Origin: Acidimicrobiia bacterium
Lineage (GTDB): Bacteria > Actinomycetota > Acidimicrobiia > Acidimicrobiales > CATQHL01
Direction: 5' to 3'
DNA length: 64,000 nucleotides
Assembly: GCA_009835395.1 (NCBI GenBank)
Contig: VXXM01000014.1
Location: 1-64,000 of the forward strand
This document shows positions 17,327-25,607 of the stretch, piece after piece. The first letter of the stretch is position 1; every line of letters starts with the position of its first letter. The notes beneath the pieces are model-generated. The model was not told the origin of the DNA. It worked only from the letters and a program-made list of their open reading frames with translations, and did not search any database. Made by a program: the position numbers and the translations under genes.

Positions 17327-17414
17327 AGCAAGGCAATCGAGCCACCGGAAGGGATCCGGCAGACCGCCCGAACACCTCGCACAGGTGGTCGAGTCCCGCC
17401 GCCGGCGCGATGCC

Positions 17415-18131
17415 CTAGTGCTCGTTCCCGCCCACCTGCAGGACACCGAGGAGGGCTTCCAGTATCCGGTGCTCAGGGAGGTCCAAACCTGCGGCACAGC
17501 CGGCCAGATCGCGCTCCAGCGCGCCGCGCCGCGCCGCCGGCAGCACGAGCAGGTCGGCCAGCGCCGCGGGATCCCATCGCAGCAGCACGCCGCACTGGAA
17601 CCGCGCCCCGGCACCGGTGCGCCGCTGGGACAGGCCGATCACCTTCCGACCCGCCACGAAGACCTCGCCGGGGCCGCGTCCGGCGAAGCAGACCAGCGAT
17701 CCCCACGTGCCCGGCTCGTAGCGACCCTCGTGAACCTCCGCGGCGATCCCGCTGCGGCGCAGGGCTCGCCGCCACAGCTCGCCGAGCCAACCGAAGGAGC
17801 ATCCGGTGTCGGGATGCCACAGCGGATCGCTCCGGGGCACCACCATGTCCACCCACAGCAGATCGGCTGGTGAGACGAGCACCACTCCCCCGCCCGAGCG
17901 ACGCCGCAGCACCGTCAGGCCGCGCCGGCGCGCCTCCGTGGCGTCCACCGCGCCGGGGCGCTGGCCGCTACCGAGGACGACAGCGCCCCCGGCCGGCCGC
18001 ATGACCCAGATCTCCCGGCACCGAACCGAACCGGCCTGGGTCCCGTGCAGACTCCGTACCGAGCCGCTGCGCTCGATGATTCTCCAGGGTTCGGGGGAAC
18101 CGCCCGACGCCGCGGCCCCGCCGCGGCTCAC
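17415..18131 (-). CDS. Lipoate-protein ligase A-like protein (BPL/LplA fold)
   Basis: The product has 238 residues from GTG at 18131. The middle shows the LplA-family core: RRRSGGGVVLV near 85-95 (ligand loop RRxSGGG), then SPADLLWVDMVVP, and later FVAGRKVIGLSQRR with the conserved Lys. Such enzymes attach lipoate (or octanoate, or biotin) to carrier-protein lysines. The C-terminal part is short, so substrate is uncertain. It overlaps the HNH gene stop by 4 nt. It lies upstream of the mraZ promoter but is not part of the dcw operon proper. Confidence 0.75.
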   Translation of the reverse strand: MSRGGAAASGGSPEPWRIIERSGSVRSLHGTQAGSVRCREIWVMRPAGGAVVLGSGQRPGAVDATEARRRGLTVLRRRSGGGVVLVSPADLLWVDMVVPRSDPLWHPDTGCSFGWLGELWRRALRRSGIAAEVHEGRYEPGTWGSLVCFAGRGPGEVFVAGRKVIGLSQRRTGAGARFQCGVLLRWDPAALADLLVLPAARRGALERDLAGCAAGLDLPEHRILEALLGVLQVGGNEH

Positions 18132-18637
18132 GCCGACAGGGCTCTGTCGTCGTGCAGGTAGGCACCCCAGTGGTCGGGGACCTCGCCGGCGCTGAGACGG
18201 ATGAGGGTGGTCCACGTCGGCGGTCGGGGTGTGCGCCGGAGCCGCATGCCGATCTCGCTGGGGAGTCGGTCACGCTTGCGCGTGTTGCAGCGCCCGCAGG
18301 CCGCCACCACGTTGTCCCAGGTGTGTCCCCCGCCGCGGCTGCGGGGCCGGACGTGGTCGATGCTGTCGGCCCGGTGGCCGCAGTACTGGCAGCTGTGATC
18401 GTCCCGTGCCAGCACGCCCCTCCGGCTCAGCGAGCCTCGCCGCAGGTACGGCACCCGGACGTAGTACTGCAGGCGAACGACCGAGGGGATCGGGAGACTC
18501 AGGTTCTCCGACCGGAGCTCCACACCGCTGAGGTGCACGGCGTCGGCCTTCCCGTCGAGCACCAGGACGGCGGCGCGGCGACCCGGCACCACACTCAGCG
18601 GCTCGTTCGTGGCGTTGAGCACCAGGGCCTGGGTCAT
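18128..18637 (-). CDS. HNH endonuclease family protein
   Basis: The product has 169 residues. It begins LVLNATNEPLSVVPGRRAAVLVL, a widespread actinobacterial N-terminus (core: LNATNEPL). The HNH domain has a zinc pair CQYCG, then DSIDHVRPRSRGG with the catalytic His, WDNVV, and a second zinc pair CGRCN. The natural role of this stand-alone family is not established. The ATG at 18637 has no ribosome site but a TAGCTT box lies 8 nt upstream, so the mRNA is probably leaderless. A longer frame to 18679 is less likely. Confidence 0.88.
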   Translation of the reverse strand: MTQALVLNATNEPLSVVPGRRAAVLVLDGKADAVHLSGVELRSENLSLPIPSVVRLQYYVRVPYLRRGSLSRRGVLARDDHSCQYCGHRADSIDHVRPRSRGGGHTWDNVVAACGRCNTRKRDRLPSEIGMRLRRTPRPPTWTTLIRLSAGEVPDHWGAYLHDDRALSA

Positions 18638-18645
18638 GGCCCAAC

Positions 18646-18651
18646 AAGCTA
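18646..18651 (-). promoter_or_regulatory. Putative -10 box (TAGCTT) of the HNH gene
   Basis: It ends 8 nt before the ATG at 18637, consistent with leaderless transcription. Confidence 0.5.
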
Positions 18652-18671
18652 GCCCCGTGGCGCGCGATGCC

Positions 18672-18932
18672 TCACCCATGCCGGGTGCGGGCCCGTCTGA
18701 AGGACCGCGCCCAACCCAGCCAGGCCAGGACCTCGGCCACCGTCGGCTGCCGCTGGGGATCGCCGTAGGCGGTCACCGAGCGGAACGTCCGGTACCGCCT
18801 CGAGGCGACGGTCGGCAACTGGCGCAGCGCCTCCGGCCAGAGGCGCGGCCGGCGAAGGACCGCGCAGCCCACCGCCAGGAACAGGCCGCCGGAGCGGTGC
18901 CGCCACCGAATGCGACTTGTCGGGCCCACCAC
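18672..18932 (-). CDS. Small conserved-looking hypothetical protein
   Basis: The product has 86 residues. I do not know its function. It has a short hydrophobic start (GLFLAVGCAVL) followed by RPRLWPEALRQL and RTFRSVTAYGDPQ, then VLAWLGWARSF. The RPxLW..ALRQ and FR.VTAYG pattern resembles small unannotated actinobacterial proteins I have seen, which supports it being real. GTG at 18932 lies 6 nt after a TAGGGT box (18944-18939), so it is probably leaderless. It lies divergently from the moxR transcript. Confidence 0.6.
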   Translation of the reverse strand: MVGPTSRIRWRHRSGGLFLAVGCAVLRRPRLWPEALRQLPTVASRRYRTFRSVTAYGDPQRQPTVAEVLAWLGWARSFRRARTRHG

Positions 18933-18937
18933 CGGCG

Positions 18938-18943
18938 TACCCT
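18938..18943 (+). promoter_or_regulatory. Putative -10 box (TACCCT) of the moxR transcript
   Basis: It lies about 20 nt upstream of the ATG of a 21-codon ORF whose stop overlaps the moxR start. An AGG at 18956-18958 could serve as ribosome site for that ORF. Confidence 0.4.
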
Positions 18944-18944
18944 A
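18939..18944 (-). promoter_or_regulatory. Putative -10 box (TAGGGT) of the small gene at 18672-18932
   Basis: It ends 6 nt before the GTG start. It overlaps, on the other strand, the TACCCT box (18938-18943) that probably drives moxR, so the two divergent -10 elements share the same bases. Confidence 0.5.
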
Positions 18945-18963
18945 ATGGGGCGCACAGGTCCCG

Positions 18964-19029
18964 ATGGCGAACGACCGCCGGGACCCTCGCGGTACCGCAG
19001 GCGAGTACACACCGGATCTGCCAGAGTGA
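18964..19029 (+). CDS. Possible 21-codon leader ORF coupled to moxR
   Basis: ATG at 18964 opens a 21-residue frame (MANDRRDPRG... ending DLPE). Its TGA overlaps the GTG start of moxR as GTGA. An AGG lies 5 nt before its ATG and moxR itself has no good ribosome site, so moxR may be translated by coupling. The peptide has no recognisable function. In GC-rich DNA such short frames arise by chance easily, so confidence is limited. Confidence 0.35.
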   Translation: MANDRRDPRGTAGEYTPDLPE

Positions 19030-20015
19030 GCAACGCCAACCCCGAGTCGCCATCCACCGCCCCGGCCCTCGGCGGTTTCGCGGCCACCTTCGAGGCCATC
19101 GCCGCCAACGTCGAGCGGGTCGTCAAGGGCAAGCGCAGGCTGGTCAGGCTGCTGCTTCTCTGCCTGTTCGCCGAGGGGCACGTGCTGCTGCGCGACCCGC
19201 CCGGCGCCGGCAAGACGGTGCTCGCCAAGACGGTGGCGCGCACGCTCGGGCTTGAGTTCGGCCGCGTCCAGTTCACGCCTGACCTGCTGCCCAGCGACGT
19301 CGTCGGGGTGTCGCTCTGGAATCCGGTGCGAAACGGCTTCGAGTTCAGGCCGGGGCCGGTGTTCGCCGGACTCCTGCTGGCCGACGAGATCAACCGGACG
19401 TCGCCCCGCACCCAGTCCGCACTGCTCGAGGCGATGGCCGAGCGCCAGGTCACGGTGGATGGCACCACCCACCGTCTTGCCTCGCCCTTCCTCGTGATCG
19501 CCACGGAGAACTCCGAGGAGATCGAGGGCACCTTCCCGCTACCCACCAGCCAGGTCGACCGCTTCCTCATGAGCCTCAGCGCCGGTTTCCCGGATCGCGC
19601 CGCAGAGGCGGAGATCCTGGACTCGCATCTCGCCGGGGACCCCCTGGAGGACCTGGCCGCCGTCACCGATACAGCCTCGGTCCAGGCCATGATCGAGGCG
19701 GCCCGAGCGGTGCACGTGGCTCCGGCGGTCCGCGACTACCTCGTTGACCTGGCCTTCAACAGCCGCGCTCACGGCGCCATCGCCGGCGGGATGTCGCCGC
19801 GCGCCGTGCTGGGCCTGCAGCGCGTGGCGCAGGTGAGGGCAGCCGCCGCCAGCCGGAACTTCGTCCTGCCCGACGACGTGAAGGACGTCGCCCGACCGAT
19901 CCTGCTCCACCGCATCACCCTGCACCAGAGCGCTCAGTTCAACGGGATGACTCCCGCGGCGGTCATCGAGGAGATCCTGACCGACACCCCCAGCCCGCCG
20001 GTCAGCGTTCGCTGA
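19026..20015 (+). CDS. MoxR-family AAA+ ATPase
   Basis: The product has 329 residues. It is an AAA+ chaperone-like ATPase: Walker A as DPPGAGKTVLAKT near 56-67, Walker B as LLADEINRTSP near 118-128, sensor 1 as VIATENSEE near 160, and an AAA lid domain at the end. MoxR ATPases work with the neighbouring DUF58 protein and transglutaminase-type membrane protein, probably in maturation or assembly of membrane or secreted complexes. The start was set at GTG 19026, where family homology begins; upstream frame is open but not conserved. Confidence 0.9.
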   Translation: MSNANPESPSTAPALGGFAATFEAIAANVERVVKGKRRLVRLLLLCLFAEGHVLLRDPPGAGKTVLAKTVARTLGLEFGRVQFTPDLLPSDVVGVSLWNPVRNGFEFRPGPVFAGLLLADEINRTSPRTQSALLEAMAERQVTVDGTTHRLASPFLVIATENSEEIEGTFPLPTSQVDRFLMSLSAGFPDRAAEAEILDSHLAGDPLEDLAAVTDTASVQAMIEAARAVHVAPAVRDYLVDLAFNSRAHGAIAGGMSPRAVLGLQRVAQVRAAAASRNFVLPDDVKDVARPILLHRITLHQSAQFNGMTPAAVIEEILTDTPSPPVSVR

Positions 20016-20025
20016 TCTGACCCAG

Positions 20026-21162
20026 GTGACCCGGGCCGGCGTACTGGCGCTGCTCTCCGCCCTGGTGCTCGGGGCGGCCGCCCTGCTGTTCGGGCTGCCG
20101 GAGTTGTTCCTCACCGCTGCGGTGTGCGCCGGGTTGGTGCTGCTCGCCGGCGTCGGTACATTGCTGCGTCCCCCGCTGCGGGCGGTGTGCAATCCGGCGC
20201 GGCGACGAGTCAGTTGCGGCACCCCGCTGAGAGTCCAACTCCGTCTCAGCAACACGGCCCGGCGGCGCGCCACCCCGCCCGCCGACGTCTTCGACGATGC
20301 GAGCGACCATCCGGGCCCCGTTCTGCGGCTGGGGCGCATGCGGTCGGGAGCGGTCGTCGAGGACCACTACCACCTCCCCACGCACCGGCGCGGTTGGCGT
20401 GACATCGGCCCCCTCTGGCTCGAGACGGAGGACGCCTTCGGGCTGGCGCGCCGTCGCCACCTCCTGACCCCGCGCCGCCGCGTGCTGGTCTGGCCCGAGA
20501 TCGCCAACCTCGACCCCCTGGCGGAGACCATCGAGTTCGCCACCGAACGGCGCAGGCAGGCCCAACTCGTGTGGGGATCCGCCACGGACTTCCACAGCCT
20601 CCGCAGATTCGAGCCCGGTGACGATCCGCATCGGATTCATTGGCCGTCCAGCACCCGCTACCAGGAGCTGCTGGTGCGCCGATTCGAGACCGTCCAGCGC
20701 CCGGAGACCCTGCTGTTCCTGGAGACCGACGAGGGGGCCGCCACGCCCGAGATCTTCGAGGCGATGGTCTCGGCCGCCGCCGGGCTGGCCGTGGTGGCCG
20801 CCGTCGAGTCAGGGTCGGTCCGGCTGCTGACGAGCAGCGGTGCGGAGGTACGCGCCACGGGCACCCCGACCGGCGTGCTCGACGCCTTGGCCCTCGTCGA
20901 GCAGATCCCCACCGGCAGTCGACCCACCGCGCGGCTCCCGGTCGGCGCGGCCCGGATGATCCTGCTGGCGGTCATGGGCGGCACCGTCGGCGAGTCGTCG
21001 TTGCCGCTGGATCGATTCGGCCCCCGACGGATCATCTGCAGCTTCTGGCAGGACGAGCCTCCGGCTGAGCACCGTGACGTTCTGGCCATCGGGCCCGGCG
21101 AATCGATCACCGAACGCTGGGACGAGTTCCGGATGCTGCGCAGCGGCCCGCGAACCGGATGA
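20026..21162 (+). CDS. DUF58 domain protein (vWA-like, MoxR partner)
   Basis: The product has 378 residues. Two hydrophobic helices lie at about 5-25 and 28-45, then an extracytoplasmic or soluble middle. The DUF58 signature FEPGDDPHRIHWPSSTR lies near 193-209. DUF58 proteins resemble von Willebrand A domains and are nearly always encoded next to moxR. The start is GTG, 10 nt after the moxR stop; its stop overlaps the next gene by ATGA. Confidence 0.88.
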   Translation: MTRAGVLALLSALVLGAAALLFGLPELFLTAAVCAGLVLLAGVGTLLRPPLRAVCNPARRRVSCGTPLRVQLRLSNTARRRATPPADVFDDASDHPGPVLRLGRMRSGAVVEDHYHLPTHRRGWRDIGPLWLETEDAFGLARRRHLLTPRRRVLVWPEIANLDPLAETIEFATERRRQAQLVWGSATDFHSLRRFEPGDDPHRIHWPSSTRYQELLVRRFETVQRPETLLFLETDEGAATPEIFEAMVSAAAGLAVVAAVESGSVRLLTSSGAEVRATGTPTGVLDALALVEQIPTGSRPTARLPVGAARMILLAVMGGTVGESSLPLDRFGPRRIICSFWQDEPPAEHRDVLAIGPGESITERWDEFRMLRSGPRTG

Positions 21163-23462
21163 GGCGCTCGGCAAGCCCGTCGAGCCGCGCGCTGGCAGGG
21201 GAACTGCTGGCGACGGCGGTCACGCTGGCAACCCTGGCGGGAGGTGTCCGCCTCTTCGACGGCACCTCGTTCGTGGCCCCGGTGCTCGGCGCGGCCCTCC
21301 TGGCGCACCTGCTCGTGGCCCTGATGCGCCGCGCCGGCCGCGGGGTGGCGCTCAGCGCACTCGTCTCGCTGGTGAGCGTGGCGGGACTCCAGGTGTGGGT
21401 GCACTACCCCCGGACGACCACCTACGGAGTGCCGCGGCGCGCCACGTTCGAGGCGATGGGAGCGGACCTCGGCGGCATCTGGGAGTTGCTGCGATCCTCG
21501 CGGGTGCCCCTCAGCGAGGACACCGGCCTGCTCGTCGTCGCCGCCGCGGTGGCCTGGTTGCTGGCCCTGCTGAGCGACTGGGCGGCCTTCCGCGTCGGGG
21601 CCCGCGGCGAGGCGTTGGCACCGGCGGCGATCTTGCTGGCCCTCGTGGCGACCTTCGGGACCACCGACGGCACGATCCTCTACCCCACCGTCAGCGTGGC
21701 CTGCGCCGTCGCCTTCGCCCTGGCGCACGCCACGGCACGATCGGGGGCCCGACCCGTCGTCGGCGCCGCACCGAAGCGCCGGGTGCGCCTGCCTCGGGGA
21801 CTCGTGGCGGGGGCACTGGCGGTCGGCGCCGGCGCACTGGTCACCACCGCGCTGCTGCCCTCACTCGACGACGGACCGCTGCGGAAGCTGCTGGACCCGT
21901 CGGCGCCTGCAACCGACGGCGGCCGGAAGGTCGTTCTCAGCCCTCTCGTGGCGGTCCCGGGCCAGCTCTTGCAGAACCCGGATCTGGAACTCTTCGTCGT
22001 CCGGAGTACCGGGCGGTCCTACTGGCGCCTGACCGCGCTGGGAGACTTCGACGGAGCGGTCTGGTCCCTCGACGAGAGCACCGGCGCGGCCGGCGAGTCG
22101 CTGCCCACCCTCGCGGCGACCTCGGGGCCGGTGAGCGAGTTCACCCAGAGCTACAGGATCGGCGCGCTGGCCGCCGTCTGGCTGCCGGCGGCGTACCAGC
22201 CCGTGGCGTTCGAACCCCTCGGCACACCGTTCGAGGCCAGCTTCGAACCGATCTCCTCGACACTGCTCGTGGGTTCGGGCCGCGCCGACTCCGACGGCCT
22301 CTCCTACACGGTGCAGTCGGCGGTGCCGCGCTTCGAGGGTGCCTTCCTCGGGTCGCTGCGGAACGACCCCGAGGACGTACCTGCGGGCTTCGTGGATCTG
22401 CCGGCGGACTTGAACGCGTCGCTCGCCGAACTTGCCCTCCAGGTCACCGCCGGACGGGACGGGCCGTATGAGCAGGCGCTGGCGCTGCAGGACTGGCTAC
22501 GGGACGGATTCGACTACGACCTCGATGTCGCGCCGGGCCATTCCAGTGACCGGCTGGAGGCATTCCTGTTCAGCGAGCGCCGGGGATACTGCGAGCAGTT
22601 CGCCGGCGCCTTCGCCACCCTGGCCAGGACCCTCGGCCTGCCGACGCGGGTGGCGGTGGGATTCACCCCGGGGGTGGCCCTCGAGACCGACGCCACCGGC
22701 AGAACGCTCTACAGCGTGCGCGGGCAGCACGCCCATGCCTGGCCCGAGGTCTACATCAGCGGCGCCGGCTGGGTGGCGTTCGAGCCGACCCCGGGGCGCG
22801 GCGCGCCCGGAGCCGAGTCCTACACCCTGGTTCCCGAGCAGCAGGACTCACCACTGGAGTCCCCGGCTCCGGCAGTGCCCGATCCGCCCGGACCCGGGCC
22901 CGACGCCGACTCGCCGGCCCCCGCCCCTCCGGCGCCGCCGAGCGGCGGCGAGTTCGCCACCGAGGGTGGCGGCACCGGCGCGGCGCGCATTCTGGCGCTG
23001 GCCGGGCTGGCGCTGGCCGCGGCCGCCGGCGCCGCAGGCCTCTACGCCGCCGCCACCGCCGGGCTCCGCTCACTGCAGCGCCGGCGCCGGCGCCGCTGGG
23101 CCGGCGCGGACGCCGGCCGCGGGGCGATCGTCGCCTGGGAGGAGATCCTCGACCTGCTGCGCCCGCGACGCATCAGGCCGCACCTTTCCGAGACACCGCT
23201 CGAGATGGCCCAGCGAGCCTCCCGGTTGCTCGGGTCGGCACCGGAGCCGTGGCGGCGGCTCGCCTTCTGCGTCTCGGTGGCGGCGTTCGCCGGCGGCCCG
23301 ATGCCCGCCGAGCTTCAACGGCAGGTGGCTACGGCGTCCTCATCGATCAGCGCGGACCTGCGGGAGACCCGGACCGCGGCGCAGCGGCTGCGAGGCGTCG
23401 TGGACCCGCGCCCCTGGGGGGTGCTGGTAAGAGTGGTGGGCCGCGGAGGAGCGGCCCGCTAG
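21159..23462 (+). CDS. TgpA-like membrane transglutaminase (DUF3488 + transglutaminase core)
   Basis: The product has 767 residues. The N-terminal third has about six membrane helices (DUF3488 region). A large extracytoplasmic part carries the transglutaminase-like core: ERRGYCEQFAGAFATLAR with the nucleophilic Cys near residue 480, then HAHAWPEVYI with the catalytic His. The third position reads FEPTPG, Glu where Asp is common. A Pro-rich linker, one more membrane helix (about 608-630) and a cytoplasmic tail follow. TgpA-type proteins are cysteine proteases or acyl transferases of unknown natural substrate linked to MoxR/DUF58. Confidence 0.88.
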   Translation: MRRSASPSSRALAGELLATAVTLATLAGGVRLFDGTSFVAPVLGAALLAHLLVALMRRAGRGVALSALVSLVSVAGLQVWVHYPRTTTYGVPRRATFEAMGADLGGIWELLRSSRVPLSEDTGLLVVAAAVAWLLALLSDWAAFRVGARGEALAPAAILLALVATFGTTDGTILYPTVSVACAVAFALAHATARSGARPVVGAAPKRRVRLPRGLVAGALAVGAGALVTTALLPSLDDGPLRKLLDPSAPATDGGRKVVLSPLVAVPGQLLQNPDLELFVVRSTGRSYWRLTALGDFDGAVWSLDESTGAAGESLPTLAATSGPVSEFTQSYRIGALAAVWLPAAYQPVAFEPLGTPFEASFEPISSTLLVGSGRADSDGLSYTVQSAVPRFEGAFLGSLRNDPEDVPAGFVDLPADLNASLAELALQVTAGRDGPYEQALALQDWLRDGFDYDLDVAPGHSSDRLEAFLFSERRGYCEQFAGAFATLARTLGLPTRVAVGFTPGVALETDATGRTLYSVRGQHAHAWPEVYISGAGWVAFEPTPGRGAPGAESYTLVPEQQDSPLESPAPAVPDPPGPGPDADSPAPAPPAPPSGGEFATEGGGTGAARILALAGLALAAAAGAAGLYAAATAGLRSLQRRRRRRWAGADAGRGAIVAWEEILDLLRPRRIRPHLSETPLEMAQRASRLLGSAPEPWRRLAFCVSVAAFAGGPMPAELQRQVATASSSISADLRETRTAAQRLRGVVDPRPWGVLVRVVGRGGAAR

Positions 23463-23469
23463 CCGCTCT

Positions 23470-23492
23470 GCGCCGGTGCGAATCACCGGCGC
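23470..23492. terminator. Bidirectional hairpin terminator between convergent genes
   Basis: A perfect 9-bp stem (GCGCCGGTG / CACCGGCGC) with a 5-base loop lies between the stop of the transglutaminase gene and the stop of the DUF3040 gene. There is no T tract, as is common in high-GC actinobacteria. Confidence 0.7.
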
Positions 23493-23508
23493 GCCGGGGT
23501 GACCGCTG

Positions 23509-23892
23509 TCAGTCGCCTCGCTGGTCGCGGTTGAAACGGTCGCGCATCCGCTGGCCGGGCGTGCCACCCTCATCGCGCCAGGCGCCGCTGAGGGGATTGC
23601 GCGAGATCTGCTGCAGCCCGGCCTTGCCCACCAGCCGGGCATTCCGCTCGAAGAACATCGCCGAGGCCAGCATGATCAAGAAGCCCACGAACGACAGCCA
23701 GAACGACGTCGACAGCGTGAAGATCATGAAGACGATGCCGGCGATGAATCCCAGAACCGACCGCCTCAGGTTCCGGAACCCGTGGCGGAACACCGTGGTG
23801 GAGCGGACCTCCTCGGCCAACTCCGGGTCTGTCTCGTAGAGGTTCGCCTCGATCTCGCTGAGAATCCGTTGCTCGTCCTCCGACAGCGCCAC
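23509..23892 (-). CDS. DUF3040 domain membrane protein
   Basis: The product has 127 residues. It begins VALSEDEQRILSEIEANLYETDPELAEEVR, the DUF3040 N-terminal signature (core LSEDEQRIL), followed by two hydrophobic helices (about 48-68 and 70-90). DUF3040 is an actinobacterial family of unknown function. The chosen GTG at 23892 has a GGGAG ribosome site 10 nt upstream; an ATG at 23988 would add 32 residues not seen in the family. In several actinobacteria it lies near mraZ or dinB. Confidence 0.88.
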   Translation of the reverse strand: MALSEDEQRILSEIEANLYETDPELAEEVRSTTVFRHGFRNLRRSVLGFIAGIVFMIFTLSTSFWLSFVGFLIMLASAMFFERNARLVGKAGLQQISRNPLSGAWRDEGGTPGQRMRDRFNRDQRGD

Positions 23893-24001
23893 AGGCCTTG
23901 CTCCCTTCACGTTCGACAGCGGTTCCGCGCCGAGCCGATCGACGGCCGGCGGCTGCTCCCAAGTCTCGCACACGCGGCGCTCCGCCACAACGCACTTGTG
24001 C

Positions 24002-25231
24002 TCACCGAGCGCGTTCGGCTCCTTCCGGCGTCGCCGGCGAACGAGCCCCGGCCGGGGTGATCACTTCCGAGCCGAACCGGGCCCTGAGTTCGTCGAGTGC
24101 CTCGCCCAGCGCCGCCGCCGGTCCCCCGGCGGCCTCGTCCAGGGTGAGCTGCTCCCCGCCGCCGACGGTCAGCGTGCCGGCGCCGATCCCCAGGAGCCGC
24201 ACCCCGGCGTCGACCTCCAGACCCTCCAGCAGGCTCCGCGCCGCCCGTGCGATGTACGGGGCGTGAGCGGTGGCCCGCGCCAGGGAGCGCGACCGGGTGA
24301 GCGTCCGGAAGTCGCCGAAGCGCAGCTTCAACACGATGGTTCCGGCGGTGCAGCCGGCCTCCCGCAGGCGCGAGGCCAGGGCGTCGGCCTGCCGGAGGGC
24401 CTCGGCCTGCAGGGCGCTCCGGTCCGAGATGTCATGGGGAAAAGTCACCTCGCTGCTGAGCGATTTCGGCGCCCGCCAGGCAACGACGGGCCGGGGATCG
24501 TGCGCCGCGGCGAGTTCGGCCAGACGGCGCCCGTGGGCCGTGCCGAAGGCATCGATGAGGGTGTCGGTCGGCAGCGCCGCCAGCTCGCCGACCGTCCCCG
24601 CACCCAGGTCACGCAGCCGGCGCCGTGTGGCCGGTCCGACCCCGGGCAGCGACCGCACCGGGAGTCGGTGCAGGAATACCAGCGCCTCGGACGGATCCAC
24701 CACGACCACTCCCCGGCCGGGGCGCACACCGCCGGGCGTTGCCTGGGGTTTGGCCTGCTCGGAGGCCAGCTTGGCCAGCAGCTTGTTCGGGGCGACCCCC
24801 ACCGAGCAGGTGAGGCCCTCGGTCCGCGCCAACTCGGCGCGTATCCGCCCGGCGATCTCGGCCGGTGCGCCGAACAGGCGCCGGGCGCCGGTCACGTCCA
24901 GGAACGCCTCGTCCAGCGAGAGCGCCTCCACCAGGGGGGTGTAGCGACCGAACAGCTCCATGATCCTGCCGCTGAGCTGGCGGTAGTAGTCGTGATCGGC
25001 AGGCAGGAACACGCCTCCAGGGCACAGCGAGCGCGCCCGCCGGGTGGGCATGGCCGAGTCGACACCGAACCGCCGGGCCTCGTAGGAGGCCGCCGCCACG
25101 ACGCCGCGGTCGCCGGTTCCCCCGACGATCACCGGCCGGCCGGCCAACTCGGGGCGCCGCAGCACCTCCGCCGCGGCGAAGAAGGCGTCCATGTCCACGT
25201 GCAGCACGTTGGCCGCACCAAGTTGCGGCAT
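24002..25231 (-). CDS. dinB: DNA polymerase IV (Y-family) DinB
   Basis: The product has 409 residues. It is a translesion polymerase with catalytic acids in VDMDAFFA near 12-19 and LSLDEAFLD near 104-112. Other blocks: VVAAASYEARRFGV near 44-57, a helix-hairpin-helix region with SLPGVGPATRRRL near 184, and a little-finger domain. The C-terminus lacks an obvious beta-clamp QxxLF peptide; the terminal sequence is Ala/Glu/Arg-rich. The start ATG is preceded 6 nt upstream by TAGCGT, so a leaderless mRNA is likely. No SOS box was recognised. Confidence 0.95.
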   Translation of the reverse strand: MPQLGAANVLHVDMDAFFAAAEVLRRPELAGRPVIVGGTGDRGVVAAASYEARRFGVDSAMPTRRARSLCPGGVFLPADHDYYRQLSGRIMELFGRYTPLVEALSLDEAFLDVTGARRLFGAPAEIAGRIRAELARTEGLTCSVGVAPNKLLAKLASEQAKPQATPGGVRPGRGVVVVDPSEALVFLHRLPVRSLPGVGPATRRRLRDLGAGTVGELAALPTDTLIDAFGTAHGRRLAELAAAHDPRPVVAWRAPKSLSSEVTFPHDISDRSALQAEALRQADALASRLREAGCTAGTIVLKLRFGDFRTLTRSRSLARATAHAPYIARAARSLLEGLEVDAGVRLLGIGAGTLTVGGGEQLTLDEAAGGPAAALGEALDELRARFGSEVITPAGARSPATPEGAERAR

Positions 25232-25237
25232 GCGGCC

Positions 25238-25243
25238 ACGCTA
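25238..25243 (-). promoter_or_regulatory. Putative -10 box (TAGCGT) of dinB
   Basis: It ends 6 nt before the ATG at 25231; no Shine-Dalgarno sequence is present. Confidence 0.55.
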
Positions 25244-25282
25244 GGTCGCACTCGGCACCGCTGCGATGACGGCGGGCCGTCC

Positions 25283-25288
25283 TAGCCT
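25283..25288 (+). promoter_or_regulatory. Putative -10 box (TAGCCT) of the gene at 25296
   Basis: It ends 7 nt before GTG 25296. Together with the dinB box, only 39 bp away on the other strand, it forms a compact divergent promoter. Confidence 0.5.
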
Positions 25289-25295
25289 GGTTCGG

Positions 25296-25607
25296 GTGAT
25301 TGGCACCGAGGCCGCCACTCCCTCCCGGTCGGCGCTGCCGGGACGCCGCGCGCGGGCCGTGGCCGCCTTGGCGATCCTCCTTGCAGGGGTCTGCGGCGGG
25401 CTCATCGGCTATGCCCTCGTGGACGTGAGCTGCACGGGCGACTGCGGCTGGCAACTCGGCGTGGGCACCCTCGTGGGTGCCGTGGCGAGCGCCTCGGGCG
25501 TGGCGGTCGTGGCCTCCCTGACGCTGCGGGCCTCCCACGAGTGGCGGAGTGGCCGGCGAGCCGCCTCGGGGGCCACCCGGCGGCCCGTCCGCCGGCGAGC
25601 CCGGTGA
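25296..25607 (+). CDS. Small two-helix membrane protein, unknown function
   Basis: The product has 103 residues. Two hydrophobic helices (about residues 17-38 and 50-72) flank a short loop with a Cys pair (VSCTGDCGWQLG). The C-terminus is basic. I do not recognise a function. GTG 25296 is chosen because of the TAGCCT box 7 nt upstream; an in-frame ATG at 25266 lies upstream of that box and would not be in the mRNA. Its TGA overlaps the next start (GTGA), so it is coupled to the inositol monophosphatase gene. Confidence 0.6.
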   Translation: MIGTEAATPSRSALPGRRARAVAALAILLAGVCGGLIGYALVDVSCTGDCGWQLGVGTLVGAVASASGVAVVASLTLRASHEWRSGRRAASGATRRPVRRRAR